Shown here one piece after another: positions 40,106 through 49,097 of a stretch of 64,000 bases of DNA (the first letter of the stretch is position 1; every line of letters starts with the position of its first letter). The DNA comes from Pseudoxanthomonas sp. X-1 (GTDB lineage: Bacteria; Pseudomonadota; Gammaproteobacteria; Xanthomonadales; Xanthomonadaceae). Both the position numbers and the translations under genes were made by a program. A model generated the notes under the pieces. That model worked only from the letters and a program-made list of their open reading frames with translations. It made no database searches and was not told the origin of the DNA. Where the stretch lies: NCBI RefSeq assembly GCF_020042665.1, contig NZ_CP083376.1, positions 4,426,501-4,490,500 of the forward strand, read 5' to 3'.

Positions 40106-40746
40106 TGGGACATGCCCGCGACAGCCGTTTCGCCGCGCGCGACAGCAACGACCTGCTGCGCCTGCTCGCCACCCAGCCGCTGGCCTGGCTGGTGTCGGCC
40201 GGCGGCGAGGACGCCTGCTTCAGCCCGCTGCCGCTGCGCGCGCAGCTGGACGAGGCGGGCGAATTGGTCGGCCTGATGGGCCACCTGGCCAGGCGCAATC
40301 CGCACGTCGCGCGCCTGGCGCGCGATCCGCAGGCCACCGCGCTGGTGCTGGGCCCGCAGGCCTACGTCTCGCCGAGCTGGCTGGACGATCGCACCCAGGC
40401 GCCGACCTGGAACTACGCCGCAGCGGTGTTCCAGCTGGAGGTGACCTTAAGCGAAGCGCCGCAGGACATCGCGGCAGAACTCGACGCCTTGGTCACGCAG
40501 ATGGAAGCCGGGCGCGCGCGTGCCTGGGCGCTGGAGGAGATGGGCGAGCGCTATGCACGGCTGGCGCTCGGGGTGACCGCGCTGCGCGGCCGCATCGTGG
40601 CCCGGCATTCGACCTTCAAGCTGGGCCAGGACGAGGCCCGCCACGACTTCGCCCAGATCCTGGCCGGACTGAGCGCCGGCGGCGAGGACACGCTGGTGGC
40701 GTGGATGCGCGACTTCGCCGAGCGCGAACACGGAGGCGCCGCATGA
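40105..40746 (+). CDS. PaiB-family FMN-binding protein
   Basis: A 213-residue protein of the PaiB/FMN-binding negative regulator family (FAARDSNDLLRLLATQPLAWLVS, FSPLPLRAQL, LMGHLARRNPHVARLAR, AYVSPSWLDDRTQAPTWNYAAAVFQ, ARHSTFKLGQDEARHDF). Bacillus PaiB represses sporulation and protease genes; in proteobacteria the family looks like split-barrel flavoproteins and the role is not settled. Here it is embedded between an amidase and an esterase with overlapping codons, so an enzymatic or modulating role in the same pathway is more likely than global regulation. Confidence 0.85.
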   Translation: MGHARDSRFAARDSNDLLRLLATQPLAWLVSAGGEDACFSPLPLRAQLDEAGELVGLMGHLARRNPHVARLARDPQATALVLGPQAYVSPSWLDDRTQAPTWNYAAAVFQLEVTLSEAPQDIAAELDALVTQMEAGRARAWALEEMGERYARLALGVTALRGRIVARHSTFKLGQDEARHDFAQILAGLSAGGEDTLVAWMRDFAEREHGGAA

Positions 40747-41726
40747 GTGCCTCGCTGGATGCGCTGGATCCGCAGCTGCGCCGCTTCGTCGAGGACGTGT
40801 GCGAGGAGGGCGCGCGCCTGCGCGCAGGCCGCGCGCTGGACTGGCCGCAGCGACGCGAGATCGCCGCGCGGGTGCGCGCGCCCTGGTGCGCGGGTGGCCC
40901 GGCGATGCGGCACGTCGAAGACCACGGGCTGGAAGCCGAAGGCCAGGCCTTCCGCGTGCGCGTGCTGCGCCCGGACACGGCACCGAAGGTCGCGCCGGCC
41001 CTGTTCTACATCCACGGCGGCGGCTGGTGCATGTTCAGCATCGACACGCACGATCGGCTGCTGCGCAGCTATGCGCACGAGGCGGGCGTGGTGGTGGTGG
41101 CGATCGATTACGCGCTCTCGCCCGAGCATCGCTATCCGCTGGCGCTGCGGCAGTGCGTGGTCGCGTTGGCCTGGCTGCGTGAGCAGGCCGGCACGCTCGG
41201 GATCGACGCCGGGCAGCTGGCGCTGGGCGGCGATTCGGCCGGCGGCAATCTGGCCGTCGCCACCGCGCTGCGGCTGCGCCAGGCGCAGGCCTTGTCCGGC
41301 GTGCGGGCCCTGCTGCTCAATTACGGGGCCTTCGACACGCGGATCTCCGCCGCCGCGGCGCGCCTGGGCACCCCGGAGGACCTGCTGACCGTGGCCGAGA
41401 TGGAAGAATTCTGGACCAGCTACCTCGGCCCCGACGCGATGACCAACGACGACCCCCTGGCGCAGCCGCTGCGCGCAGACCTGCACGGCCTGCCGCCGGC
41501 GCTGCTGCTCTACGGCGACCGTGACGTGCTGGGCGAACAGAGCGTCCTCATGGCCCAGCGCCTGCGCGAGGCCGGCGGCCAGGTCGAGCTGCGCCGCTAC
41601 CTGGGCGCGCCGCACAGCTTCGTCGAGGCCATGGCCGTGTCCGAGCAGGCGCGCGCGGCGGTGGCCACGGGCGCGGCCTGGCTGCGCCGCCATCTGGTGT
41701 CTTCCTCGCAGGAGAGCGTTGCATGA
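40743..41726 (+). CDS. hormone-sensitive-lipase-family alpha/beta hydrolase
   Basis: A 327-residue cytosolic esterase. The oxyanion motif HGGGW is at 91-95 (FYIHGGGWCMFS), the nucleophile S165 lies in GGDSAGGNLAVA, with acid and base in GDRDVLGEQ and APHSFVEAM. This is the hormone-sensitive lipase (family IV) group, active on short acyl esters and arylesters. It overlaps the PaiB-like gene before it and the S9 peptidase after it by 4 bases (ATGA), so it belongs to the same metabolic unit, perhaps removing an ester group from the imported compound. Confidence 0.9.
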   Translation: MSASLDALDPQLRRFVEDVCEEGARLRAGRALDWPQRREIAARVRAPWCAGGPAMRHVEDHGLEAEGQAFRVRVLRPDTAPKVAPALFYIHGGGWCMFSIDTHDRLLRSYAHEAGVVVVAIDYALSPEHRYPLALRQCVVALAWLREQAGTLGIDAGQLALGGDSAGGNLAVATALRLRQAQALSGVRALLLNYGAFDTRISAAAARLGTPEDLLTVAEMEEFWTSYLGPDAMTNDDPLAQPLRADLHGLPPALLLYGDRDVLGEQSVLMAQRLREAGGQVELRRYLGAPHSFVEAMAVSEQARAAVATGAAWLRRHLVSSSQESVA

Positions 41727-43711
41727 AGCGGATCGTGTTGAGCCGCCTGTTGGCCGCGTGCTGCGGCATGGGCGCGGTGTCCGCGGGGGCGCAGACGCCC
41801 ACGGCCCCGCATCTGCCGACGCCGGCCGACTTCGTCGCGCTGGCGCAGGTGGGCGATCCGCAGATCAGCCCGGACGGCGCGCGCATCGCCTACGGCGTGG
41901 CCACGCCGCAGGGCGATGGCAAGCCCGCGCACCGCCAGCTGCAGCTGATCGCCGCGACCGGCAAGGCCGTGCCCCGTCCGCTGGACGGCGCGGGCGAGGC
42001 CGATGACAGCGCGCCGCAGTGGTCGGCCGACGGTTGCCAGCTCCTGTTCCTGTCCGATCGCGCCTTGCCCGGCGCCGAGGGGGCGCCCAAGCCCGCGGCG
42101 ACGCAGGTCTGGCGCGTGGATGCCGAAGGCCGCCAGGCCAGGGCGCTGACCCGCGCGGCCAGCGACGTCGCCAGCTTCGCGCTGTCGGCCGATGGCACAC
42201 AGCTGGCCTACCTGGCGGTCGATCCGCCCTCGCCGGCCATGCAGGCGCGCATCGCCGCCAAGGACGATGCGGTCGAGGTCGATCGTCCGCGCCTGTTCAA
42301 GCGCCTGTGGGTGCAGGACCTGGCCGGCGGTGAGGCGCGCGTGCTGAGCCCGCCCGGCCTGCAGGTGCAGGACGTGGCCTGGGCGCCGGACGGCCGCACG
42401 CTGGCGCTGCGCGTGTCCGACGACACCACGCTGAGCGGTTACTGGTACCAGTCGCGCGTGGTGCTGCTGTCGCTGGCCGATGGCACGCTGAGCCCGCCGC
42501 TGGAGCCGATGGCCTCCGCGTTCCCGCTGCAGTTCTCGCCCGACGGGACCCGGCTGCTGTACGGCCGCATCGCGCCTTACGGCATGGTGGCCACCGTGTA
42601 CGCGCATGAGCTGGCCAGCGGCAGGCGCGTGGCGCTGGCCGAGGACTGGCCCGGCACGCTGTGGCTGGCGCGCTGGCAGGACAGCCGCACGCTGATCGCG
42701 CAGGGGCTGCACGGCGTGCGCGGCGAATTCCTGCGCGTCGATGCCGCCACCGGCGCGTGGCGCACGCTGGCCACGCCGCAGATCGCCTATCCCAGCTTCA
42801 GCACGGCGCGCACGGGCCGCACCGCCTTCATCGGCCTGCGCGACGCCCAGCCGGCCGAGGTGTGGACCCTGGACGGCGGCACATTAGACGCGCGCACCGA
42901 CACCAATCCGCAGGTCGCCGGCTGGGCGCATGGCCAGGTGCGCGAACTGGCGTGGACGTCCTCGAAGGACGGCCGCCGCATCACCGGCGTGCTGCTCACT
43001 CCGCCCGGCTGGAAGGCCGGCACGCCGCTGCCCACGCTGGTGCAGGTGCATGGCGGCCCGGCCGAAGCCTGGTGGTCGGGCTGGATGGGCTCTTGGCACG
43101 ACTGGGCGCAGCTGTTGTCCACGCGCGGCTATGCCGTGTTCCTGCCCAATCCGCGCGGCTCGGAAGGCCAGGGACACGCCTTCACCGAACTGGCCCGCCA
43201 CGACTGGGGCGGCGCCGACTTCCAGGATCTGCTCGACGGCGTGGACATGCTCGAACGCGAGGGCGTGATCGACCCGCAGCGCTTGGGCATCGGCGGCTGG
43301 AGCTACGGCGGCTACATGTCGGCCTGGGCGGTGACCCAGTCCAGGCGCTTCAAGACCGCGATCGTCGGCGCGGGGGTGATCGACATCGGCGCGGCGGCGC
43401 TGACCACCGACGTGCCGACCTACGCGCCGGGCTACTTCGGCGACCCGGTGAGCAACCGCGCCGAGTACGACGCGCATTCGCCGATCCGCTACGTGGACCG
43501 GGTGAGCGCGCCGGTGCTGATCCTGCATGGCGAGGCCGACGCGCGCGTGCCGCTGAGCCAGGGACAGATGTTCTATCGCGCGCTGAAGTTCCATGGCACA
43601 CCGGTGGAGATGGTGACCTATCCGCGCGGGCCGCACTGGTTCACCGAGCAGGCCGCCGGCCGCGATGTCCAGCAGCGCGTGCTGGACTGGCTGGACACGC
43701 ACCTGCGCTGA
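41723..43711 (+). CDS. exported S9-family prolyl-oligopeptidase-like peptidase
   Basis: A 662-residue protein with signal peptide MKRIVLSRLLAACCGMGAVSAGAQ, a beta-propeller N-terminal half (WD40-like QISPDGARIAYGV, PQWSADGCQLLFLSD, VAWAPDGRTLALR) and a C-terminal alpha/beta-hydrolase peptidase domain. The triad is S527 (GGWSYGGYMS), D606 (HGEADARVP) and H638 (GPHWF). Relatives are dipeptidyl aminopeptidases and acylaminoacyl peptidases acting in the periplasm. It overlaps the esterase gene by 4 bases. Lasso-peptide isopeptidases belong to the same family, but no lasso precursor is present. Confidence 0.92.
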   Translation: MKRIVLSRLLAACCGMGAVSAGAQTPTAPHLPTPADFVALAQVGDPQISPDGARIAYGVATPQGDGKPAHRQLQLIAATGKAVPRPLDGAGEADDSAPQWSADGCQLLFLSDRALPGAEGAPKPAATQVWRVDAEGRQARALTRAASDVASFALSADGTQLAYLAVDPPSPAMQARIAAKDDAVEVDRPRLFKRLWVQDLAGGEARVLSPPGLQVQDVAWAPDGRTLALRVSDDTTLSGYWYQSRVVLLSLADGTLSPPLEPMASAFPLQFSPDGTRLLYGRIAPYGMVATVYAHELASGRRVALAEDWPGTLWLARWQDSRTLIAQGLHGVRGEFLRVDAATGAWRTLATPQIAYPSFSTARTGRTAFIGLRDAQPAEVWTLDGGTLDARTDTNPQVAGWAHGQVRELAWTSSKDGRRITGVLLTPPGWKAGTPLPTLVQVHGGPAEAWWSGWMGSWHDWAQLLSTRGYAVFLPNPRGSEGQGHAFTELARHDWGGADFQDLLDGVDMLEREGVIDPQRLGIGGWSYGGYMSAWAVTQSRRFKTAIVGAGVIDIGAAALTTDVPTYAPGYFGDPVSNRAEYDAHSPIRYVDRVSAPVLILHGEADARVPLSQGQMFYRALKFHGTPVEMVTYPRGPHWFTEQAAGRDVQQRVLDWLDTHLR

Positions 43712-43714
43712 GGG

Positions 43715-45151
43715 TCAGCGCGCTGGCGCCCAGGTGAAGGTGGCCAGGGTGCGCGCGGGCAGGGCGGCGTGGAAGCCGACCGCGCCGTCGCGCACCGAGA
43801 ACGTGCGCGGCGCGTCGGCGCTGTTGGTGACCACCAGCACGCGGCCACCGTCGGCGTTGACGAAGGCCACGTTGTCCACGCCGTCCACCTCGCCGCTGGA
43901 GTCCACGCGCCGCGCGCCGGGCCGCACGAAGCGGCTGGCGTGGGCCAGCGCGTAGTACTCGTCTGTACGCGTGACCGCGCCGCTGCGGGTGTCGACGTCG
44001 ACCACGCCGCGGCAAGTGTCGCAGCCGCCGGCATGCGGGCCGCCGTCCTGGTCCAGCACCAGGTTCCAGAACAGCACGCCGCGCGCGCCGTGGCGCACCG
44101 ATTCGATGATCAGGCGCCGCGCCTGCAGCGTCAGCCCGCCGCTGCGCAGCGGCTCCCAGTCGCCGCCCGAACACTCGGTCAGGTAGACGTCCTTGTCGGG
44201 GAAGGCCTGCCGCACCCTGGACTGCGCGTCAGGCGTGCCGCCGTAGCAATGCCAGGCCACCGCCGCGATGTAGCGGTTGGCCTTGGCATCGCGCAGCACG
44301 GCCAGCGGTTCCTCGGGCTTGTCCCAGTTGTGGTCCCAGTCGAACAGCAGCGGCGCCGCCTCGCCGCGCGCCGCCAGCAGCGGGCCGAGGTGCTCGCCGA
44401 TGAAGAGCGCCCGCGCCGGCGCGTTAAGGCGCATGCCGGGATAGTCCTTGGGCTCGAAGTCCGGCTCGTTCTGCACGGTCAGCGCCCAGATCGGGATGCC
44501 CTGCTGCGCGTAGGCGTCGACATAGCGCAGCAGGTAGCGGGCGAACGCGTCGTAGGCCGCCGGGTCCAGCGTGCCGCGCACCAGGCTGCGGTTGGACTTC
44601 ATCCACGCCGGCGCGCTCCAGGGCGAGGCCATGACCTTGAGCTGCGGATTGATCGCCAGGGCCGCGCGCGTCACCGGCACCACATCGCCCAGGTTGGGCG
44701 CGATGGAGAAGCGCGCCAGCCGCGGATCGGGCGCATCGCCCGGCGTGTCGTCCAGCGAGTAGTGGCGGCGCGAGAAGTCCGAGGCGCCGATGGTCAGCCG
44801 GGTGAAGCCCAGGCCCAGCCCGCCGTCCTGGCGACCGAACAGCTCTTGCAGCAGCGCCTCGCGCGCGGACGCCGGCAGCTGCTGCAGCACCTGCGCGGAG
44901 GCGTCGGTGATCGAGGCGCCGAAGCCGACCATCGCCTGGCGCGGCGCATCGGCATGGACCTCGATCGCGATCGGCAGCGCGGCCGGCGCGTCCAGCGCGA
45001 CGGGCGCCATCGGCGCCAGCGCCTGGCGATGATCGTGCGTGGTCAGCCACGCCTGCACCTGCGGCGATGGCGTCTGCCCGGAGGCGCCGGCGCACAAGGC
45101 GAAGGCGAGGAACAGGCCGGGCAGGCCTGTGCGAAACGACTGCCGGTTCAT
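43715..45151 (-). CDS. GH30-family glycoside hydrolase
   Basis: A 478-residue exported glycosidase with signal peptide (GLPGLFLAFALCAGASG). It shows the GH30 layout: MVGFGASITDASAQVL near the N-terminus, RLTIGASDFS, the acid/base E229 in LTVQNEPDFEP and the nucleophile E326 in VYLTECSGGDW, with a C-terminal beta-sandwich. Family members are glucosylceramidases, beta-1,6-glucanases and beta-xylosidases; the NEP motif with GASDFS points to the glucosylceramidase/beta-1,6-glucanase side. ATG at 45151 is preferred; 45166 is also possible. It is divergent from a carbohydrate-type TonB receptor and shares tandem operators with it. Confidence 0.92.
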   Translation of the reverse strand: MNRQSFRTGLPGLFLAFALCAGASGQTPSPQVQAWLTTHDHRQALAPMAPVALDAPAALPIAIEVHADAPRQAMVGFGASITDASAQVLQQLPASAREALLQELFGRQDGGLGLGFTRLTIGASDFSRRHYSLDDTPGDAPDPRLARFSIAPNLGDVVPVTRAALAINPQLKVMASPWSAPAWMKSNRSLVRGTLDPAAYDAFARYLLRYVDAYAQQGIPIWALTVQNEPDFEPKDYPGMRLNAPARALFIGEHLGPLLAARGEAAPLLFDWDHNWDKPEEPLAVLRDAKANRYIAAVAWHCYGGTPDAQSRVRQAFPDKDVYLTECSGGDWEPLRSGGLTLQARRLIIESVRHGARGVLFWNLVLDQDGGPHAGGCDTCRGVVDVDTRSGAVTRTDEYYALAHASRFVRPGARRVDSSGEVDGVDNVAFVNADGGRVLVVTNSADAPRTFSVRDGAVGFHAALPARTLATFTWAPAR

Positions 45152-45270
45152 GCCGCGCGGCCTCATCGACGGCCCCACAACCTGCCTCAAGCCCGCGCCA
45201 ATGACATGCTGCGCCGCGCAAGATCCGCGCCGCGTGGTGTGTGCCGAGGGCGGTCTGACGTGGCGGACAT

Positions 45271-45304
45271 GCAATCGATTGCTTCAAGGGCTGCAATCGA
45301 TTGA
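45271..45304. promoter_or_regulatory. tandem palindromic operators, GH30 / TonB receptor
   Basis: GCAATCGATTGC (45271-45282) and GCAATCGATTGA (45293-45304) are two copies of the palindrome CAATCGATTG, with centres 22 bases apart, about two helical turns. They sit in the divergent gap between the glycosidase and the receptor. AATCGATT-type palindromes are usual LacI-family sites. The regulator itself is not in the window. Confidence 0.75.
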
Positions 45305-45362
45305 CACGCTTCGGCAGATGGCCGTATCACGGCGCCTGTCAGACGCCTGGGAGGGCAATCAG

Positions 45363-48161
45363 ATGACGTCCACTCCATCACGGGGGCCGTGTGCCTCCAT
45401 CCGTCGCATGCCCGTCGTTCGCCGCCTCGCCAGCGCCTGCTGCCTGGCCCTGCTGGCGCTGCAGGCGCAGGCGCAGGCGCAGCAGACCGATCCTGGCCCG
45501 GTAAGCGAGGCGCAGGACGCCAAGACCCTGGACAGCGTCAAGGTCACCGGCATCCGCGCGGCGATCGCCAACGCGGTCGAGAAGAAGGCCGAGGCGACCT
45601 CGATCGTGGAGACCATCTCGGCCGAGGACCTGGGCAAGCTGCCCGATGTGTCCATCGCCGATTCGATCTCGCGCCTGCCCGGCCTGGCCACCCAGCGCGT
45701 GGACGGCCGCGCCCAGGTGATCAACATCCGCGGCATGTCCGAGCAGTTCGCCGGCACCCTGCTCAACGGGCGCGAACAGGTCAGCACCGGCGACAGCCGT
45801 GGCGTGGAGTTCGACCAGTATCCGTCCGAGCTGATCAACGCGGTCACCGTCTACAAGACCCCGGACGCGGCGCTGATCGGCCAGGGCCTGTCCGGCACGG
45901 TCGATCTGCAGACCATCCGCCCGCTGGACCTGTCCGAGCGCCGCATCGTGTTCGGCGGGCAGGGCGAGTACAACTCGCTGGGCAAGCTCAGCGACGATGG
46001 CAAGGAGCGCGGCTATCGCGCCAGCGCCTCCTACGTGGACCAGTTCGCGGGCGACACCATCGGCGTGGCCCTGGGCGTGGCGCGGCTCAACTCGCCCTTC
46101 CAAGAGCAGCACTACAAGTCGTGGTGGTGGGCGGACCTGGACGGCGTGGACTGGGGCGACCCGCCCCAGGCCGGGCGCCCGGCCAACGCGATCACGCTGG
46201 AAGGCGCCGAGGGCTGGATCAAGTCGCGCGACCTCCAGCGCGATGGCGTGATGGGCGTGTTCGAGTTCAAGCCCAACGACCGCTTCCACTCGATCCTGGA
46301 CCTGTACTACTCCAAGTTCGACCAGGACGAGGTGATGCACGGGACGATGTGGAACAACGACCCGTGGTTCGTCGGCGAGAACGGGCAGGGCGTGAGCTTC
46401 TCCAACGCCACCACCACCGACAAGGACGGCCGTCCGGTGGTGACCAGCGGCACCTTGAACAACGTGCAGCCGCTGGTGCGCAACGACAGCAACCGACGCC
46501 AGGACAAGCTGTTCTCGGTCGGCTGGAACAACGTCTTCAAGCTCGGCCAGGCCAGCACGCTCACCGCCGACCTCAGCTACTCGCGCGCCAAGCGCGACCA
46601 GTCCGCGCTGGAGCTGTACGCCGGGCGCCTGGACGGGCAGTCGATCGACTTCGACCTGAAGACCTCGCCGGGCTATTCGCAGTTCGCCCTGCCCGACATG
46701 GCCGATCCCAACGCCGTCTATCTGTGGGATCCGCAGCATTACAACCACGACGGGCGCCTGGAGAACTCCCGGCAGAAGGACACCATCAAGGCCGGCCGCT
46801 TCAACTTCAACCACGAGCTGGACAACGCCGTGGTGCGCAGCGTCGATGTGGGCGTCAACCTCAACAAGCGCACCAAGGAGAAGTCGGCCGAGGTGTATTT
46901 CGCCTTCCTGCCGGGCGAAGTGCCGCAGCGGGTCGATCCTTCGCTGCTGGACGCGCCGGTGTCGCTGGACTTCACCGGCATGGGCGATGTCATGGCGTTC
47001 AACCCGTGGGCGCTGATGGACCGCTACTACGACGTGGTGCTGAGCGAATCCAACGACGACCAGCGCAAGGACTTCACCGTCGAGGAGAAGGTCAATACCT
47101 ACTACGTGCGCGCCAACCTCGACATGGACCTGACCGACCGCATCCGCGTGCGCGGCAACGCGGGCATGCAATACATCACCACCGACCAGTCCTCCACCGG
47201 CTTCAACGCCTCCAACACCTCGCAGATCACCCCGCTGACGCTGGGCACGCAGTACAGCGACTTCCTGCCCAGCGTGAACCTGATCTTCGACTTCGGCGAA
47301 GGCTGGCTGATCCGCGCCTCGGCGGCCAAGGTGATGATGCGCCCGCCGATCAACTACCTCAGCGCCGATGCCGGCGCCGGGGTGATCGACAGCGGCGCCG
47401 AGGCCGGCCGCTGGTCGGGCAGCGGCGGCAACCCGCGGCTGGAGCCGTACCGGGCGATGGCCTTCGACCTGTCCTTCGAGAAGTACTTCGGCGAGGGCAG
47501 CTACGTCGGCCTGGCCCTGTTCCGCAAGAACCTGCAGACCTACATCTACCGCCAGAACCTGACCTGGGACTTCAGCGGCTACACGCCCGATCCGGACGGC
47601 ACCCAGCCGATCTCCAACATCGGCAACTTCAACACCTGGGCCAACGGCAAGGGCGGCTACATGCGCGGCGCCGAGCTGTCCACCGCGCTGTCGGGCGGCC
47701 TGATCAGCGATGCGCTGTCCGGCTTCGGCACCCAGCTCAACATCAGCTACACGGCCTCCTCGATCGATCCGGACCCCAACGACAACACGCCCGGCACCGA
47801 CACCATCCCGGGCCTGTCCAAGATCGTGGCCAACGCCACGGTGTACTACGAACAGCACGGCTTCTCGGCGCGCCTGAGCCAGCGCTACCGCGACGGCTAC
47901 CGCGGCGAGTACAGCGCCCTGTTCGGCCAGCGCCAGTACCGCAACACGCTCAGCGAGCGCACGCTGGACTTCCAGCTCAGCTACGCCTTCCCCAAGGGCA
48001 GCGCGCTGGAGGGCCTGACCCTGATCGGCCAGGTCAACAACCTCACCGACGAACCGTTCCGGACCGAGGTCAGCGAGAGCACCGGCACCGGGCTGTTCTT
48101 CCCCGAGGAGTACACCAAGTACGGCCGCCAGTACCTGCTCGGCTTCCGCTACGAGCTGTAG
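45363..48161 (+). CDS. carbohydrate-type TonB-dependent receptor
   Basis: A 932-residue receptor of the large TonB-dependent group common in Xanthomonas and Caulobacter. After the signal peptide (ASACCLALLALQAQAQAQ) come TLDSVKVTGIRAAIANAVEKK and TSIVETISAEDLGKLPDVSI, SISRLPGLATQRVDGRAQ and INIRGMSEQFAGTLLNGRE, a signature of this group, and a barrel ending in YLLGFRYEL. ATG at 45363 has GGAGGG 8 bases upstream; ATG at 45408 would also give a signal peptide. It probably imports oligosaccharides released by the divergent GH30 enzyme. Two extragenic features follow it. Confidence 0.93.
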   Translation: MTSTPSRGPCASIRRMPVVRRLASACCLALLALQAQAQAQQTDPGPVSEAQDAKTLDSVKVTGIRAAIANAVEKKAEATSIVETISAEDLGKLPDVSIADSISRLPGLATQRVDGRAQVINIRGMSEQFAGTLLNGREQVSTGDSRGVEFDQYPSELINAVTVYKTPDAALIGQGLSGTVDLQTIRPLDLSERRIVFGGQGEYNSLGKLSDDGKERGYRASASYVDQFAGDTIGVALGVARLNSPFQEQHYKSWWWADLDGVDWGDPPQAGRPANAITLEGAEGWIKSRDLQRDGVMGVFEFKPNDRFHSILDLYYSKFDQDEVMHGTMWNNDPWFVGENGQGVSFSNATTTDKDGRPVVTSGTLNNVQPLVRNDSNRRQDKLFSVGWNNVFKLGQASTLTADLSYSRAKRDQSALELYAGRLDGQSIDFDLKTSPGYSQFALPDMADPNAVYLWDPQHYNHDGRLENSRQKDTIKAGRFNFNHELDNAVVRSVDVGVNLNKRTKEKSAEVYFAFLPGEVPQRVDPSLLDAPVSLDFTGMGDVMAFNPWALMDRYYDVVLSESNDDQRKDFTVEEKVNTYYVRANLDMDLTDRIRVRGNAGMQYITTDQSSTGFNASNTSQITPLTLGTQYSDFLPSVNLIFDFGEGWLIRASAAKVMMRPPINYLSADAGAGVIDSGAEAGRWSGSGGNPRLEPYRAMAFDLSFEKYFGEGSYVGLALFRKNLQTYIYRQNLTWDFSGYTPDPDGTQPISNIGNFNTWANGKGGYMRGAELSTALSGGLISDALSGFGTQLNISYTASSIDPDPNDNTPGTDTIPGLSKIVANATVYYEQHGFSARLSQRYRDGYRGEYSALFGQRQYRNTLSERTLDFQLSYAFPKGSALEGLTLIGQVNNLTDEPFRTEVSESTGTGLFFPEEYTKYGRQYLLGFRYEL

Positions 48162-48185
48162 GCGCCCCGGTAGCCAGTGATGGGT

Positions 48186-48257
48186 GTGGGAGCCGCCACG
48201 GCGGCGATGGGGCTCTACCGGGAAAGCCCAATCGCCGCCGTGGCGGCTCCTACCCAC
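48186..48257. repeat. extragenic palindromic repeat, copy B
   Basis: Imperfect palindrome from GTGGGAGCCGCCACGGCGGC to GGCGGCTCCTACCCAC with the shared inner GATGGGGCTCTACCGGGAAA region also found in copy A (inverted). It lies 24 bases after the TonB receptor stop. Confidence 0.85.
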
Positions 48258-48380
48258 ACAGGCGGCAGCGCGGTTCATGCAACACTGCTTGAATCGCTGA
48301 CAGAATCGTCAGCGTGCTGTCAGGAAGGCGTTGGGACGCGGTGGACACACTGGCGCCGTACCTTTCGACAGGACCGCCGC

Positions 48381-49097
48381 ATGAGCATCGCTCCCGCCAC
48401 CTACCACGACGCCATGAAACTGCTGATCATCGAGGACGAGCCCAAGACCGCCGGCTACCTGACCCGGGGCCTGGGCGAGCAGGGCTACAGCGTCGATCAC
48501 GCCGCCAACGGCGTGGACGGCCTGCACCTGGCCCTGACCGGCGACTACGACGCCATCGTGCTGGACGTGATGCTGCCGGGCATGGACGGGCTGCAGGTGA
48601 TGCAGTCCCTGCGCGCCCAGCGCGACACGCCTGTGATCATGCTCACCGCGCGCGACCAGGTCGACGACCGCCTGCGCGGCCTGGGCGCGGGCGCCGACGA
48701 CTACCTGATCAAGCCGTTCTCCTTCCTGGAGCTGCTCGCGCGCGTGCAGGCCATCACCCGCCGCGGCCGCGCCCACGAGTCCACCCAGATCCAGGTCGGC
48801 GACCTGCACATCGATCTGCTCGCCCGCCGCGCCACCCGCCGTGGCCGCCGCCTGAACCTGTCGGCCAAGGAGTTCGCGCTGCTGGCCGCGCTGGCGCGCC
48901 GCCGCTCGCAGATCCTGTCCAAGACCGTGATCACCGAGACGGTGTGGGACATCAACTTCGACACCAACACCAACGTGGTGGAAGTGGCGATCAAGCGCCT
49001 GCGCGCCAAGCTGGAGTATCCGGGCGAGACCAAGCTGCTGCACACCGTGCGCGGCATGGGCTACGTGCTGGAGCAGCGCGAGGGCGAGGTGGCATGA
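48381..49097 (+). CDS. OmpR-family response regulator, heavy-metal type
   Basis: A 238-residue response regulator. The receiver domain has LLIIEDEPKTAGYL, the phosphorylation site D62 (IVLDVMLPGMDG) and the conserved YLIKPF; the C-terminal winged helix is LSAKEFALLAALARRRSQIL ... NVVEVAIKRLRAKLEYPGE. The N-terminus and the kinase partner resemble CusR/CopR/IrlR metal systems. ATG at 48381 has AGGA 7 bases upstream; the family-typical start MKLLIIEDE is at 48414 and may also be used. Its stop overlaps the kinase ATG. Confidence 0.92.
   Translation: MSIAPATYHDAMKLLIIEDEPKTAGYLTRGLGEQGYSVDHAANGVDGLHLALTGDYDAIVLDVMLPGMDGLQVMQSLRAQRDTPVIMLTARDQVDDRLRGLGAGADDYLIKPFSFLELLARVQAITRRGRAHESTQIQVGDLHIDLLARRATRRGRRLNLSAKEFALLAALARRRSQILSKTVITETVWDINFDTNTNVVEVAIKRLRAKLEYPGETKLLHTVRGMGYVLEQREGEVA

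Noticed and set aside
41723..43711. Lasso-peptide isopeptidase with its TonB receptor
   Set aside because: The S9 family and nearby receptor fit, but there is no lasso precursor, cyclase, protease B or FecI/FecR pair; neighbours indicate nutrient use.
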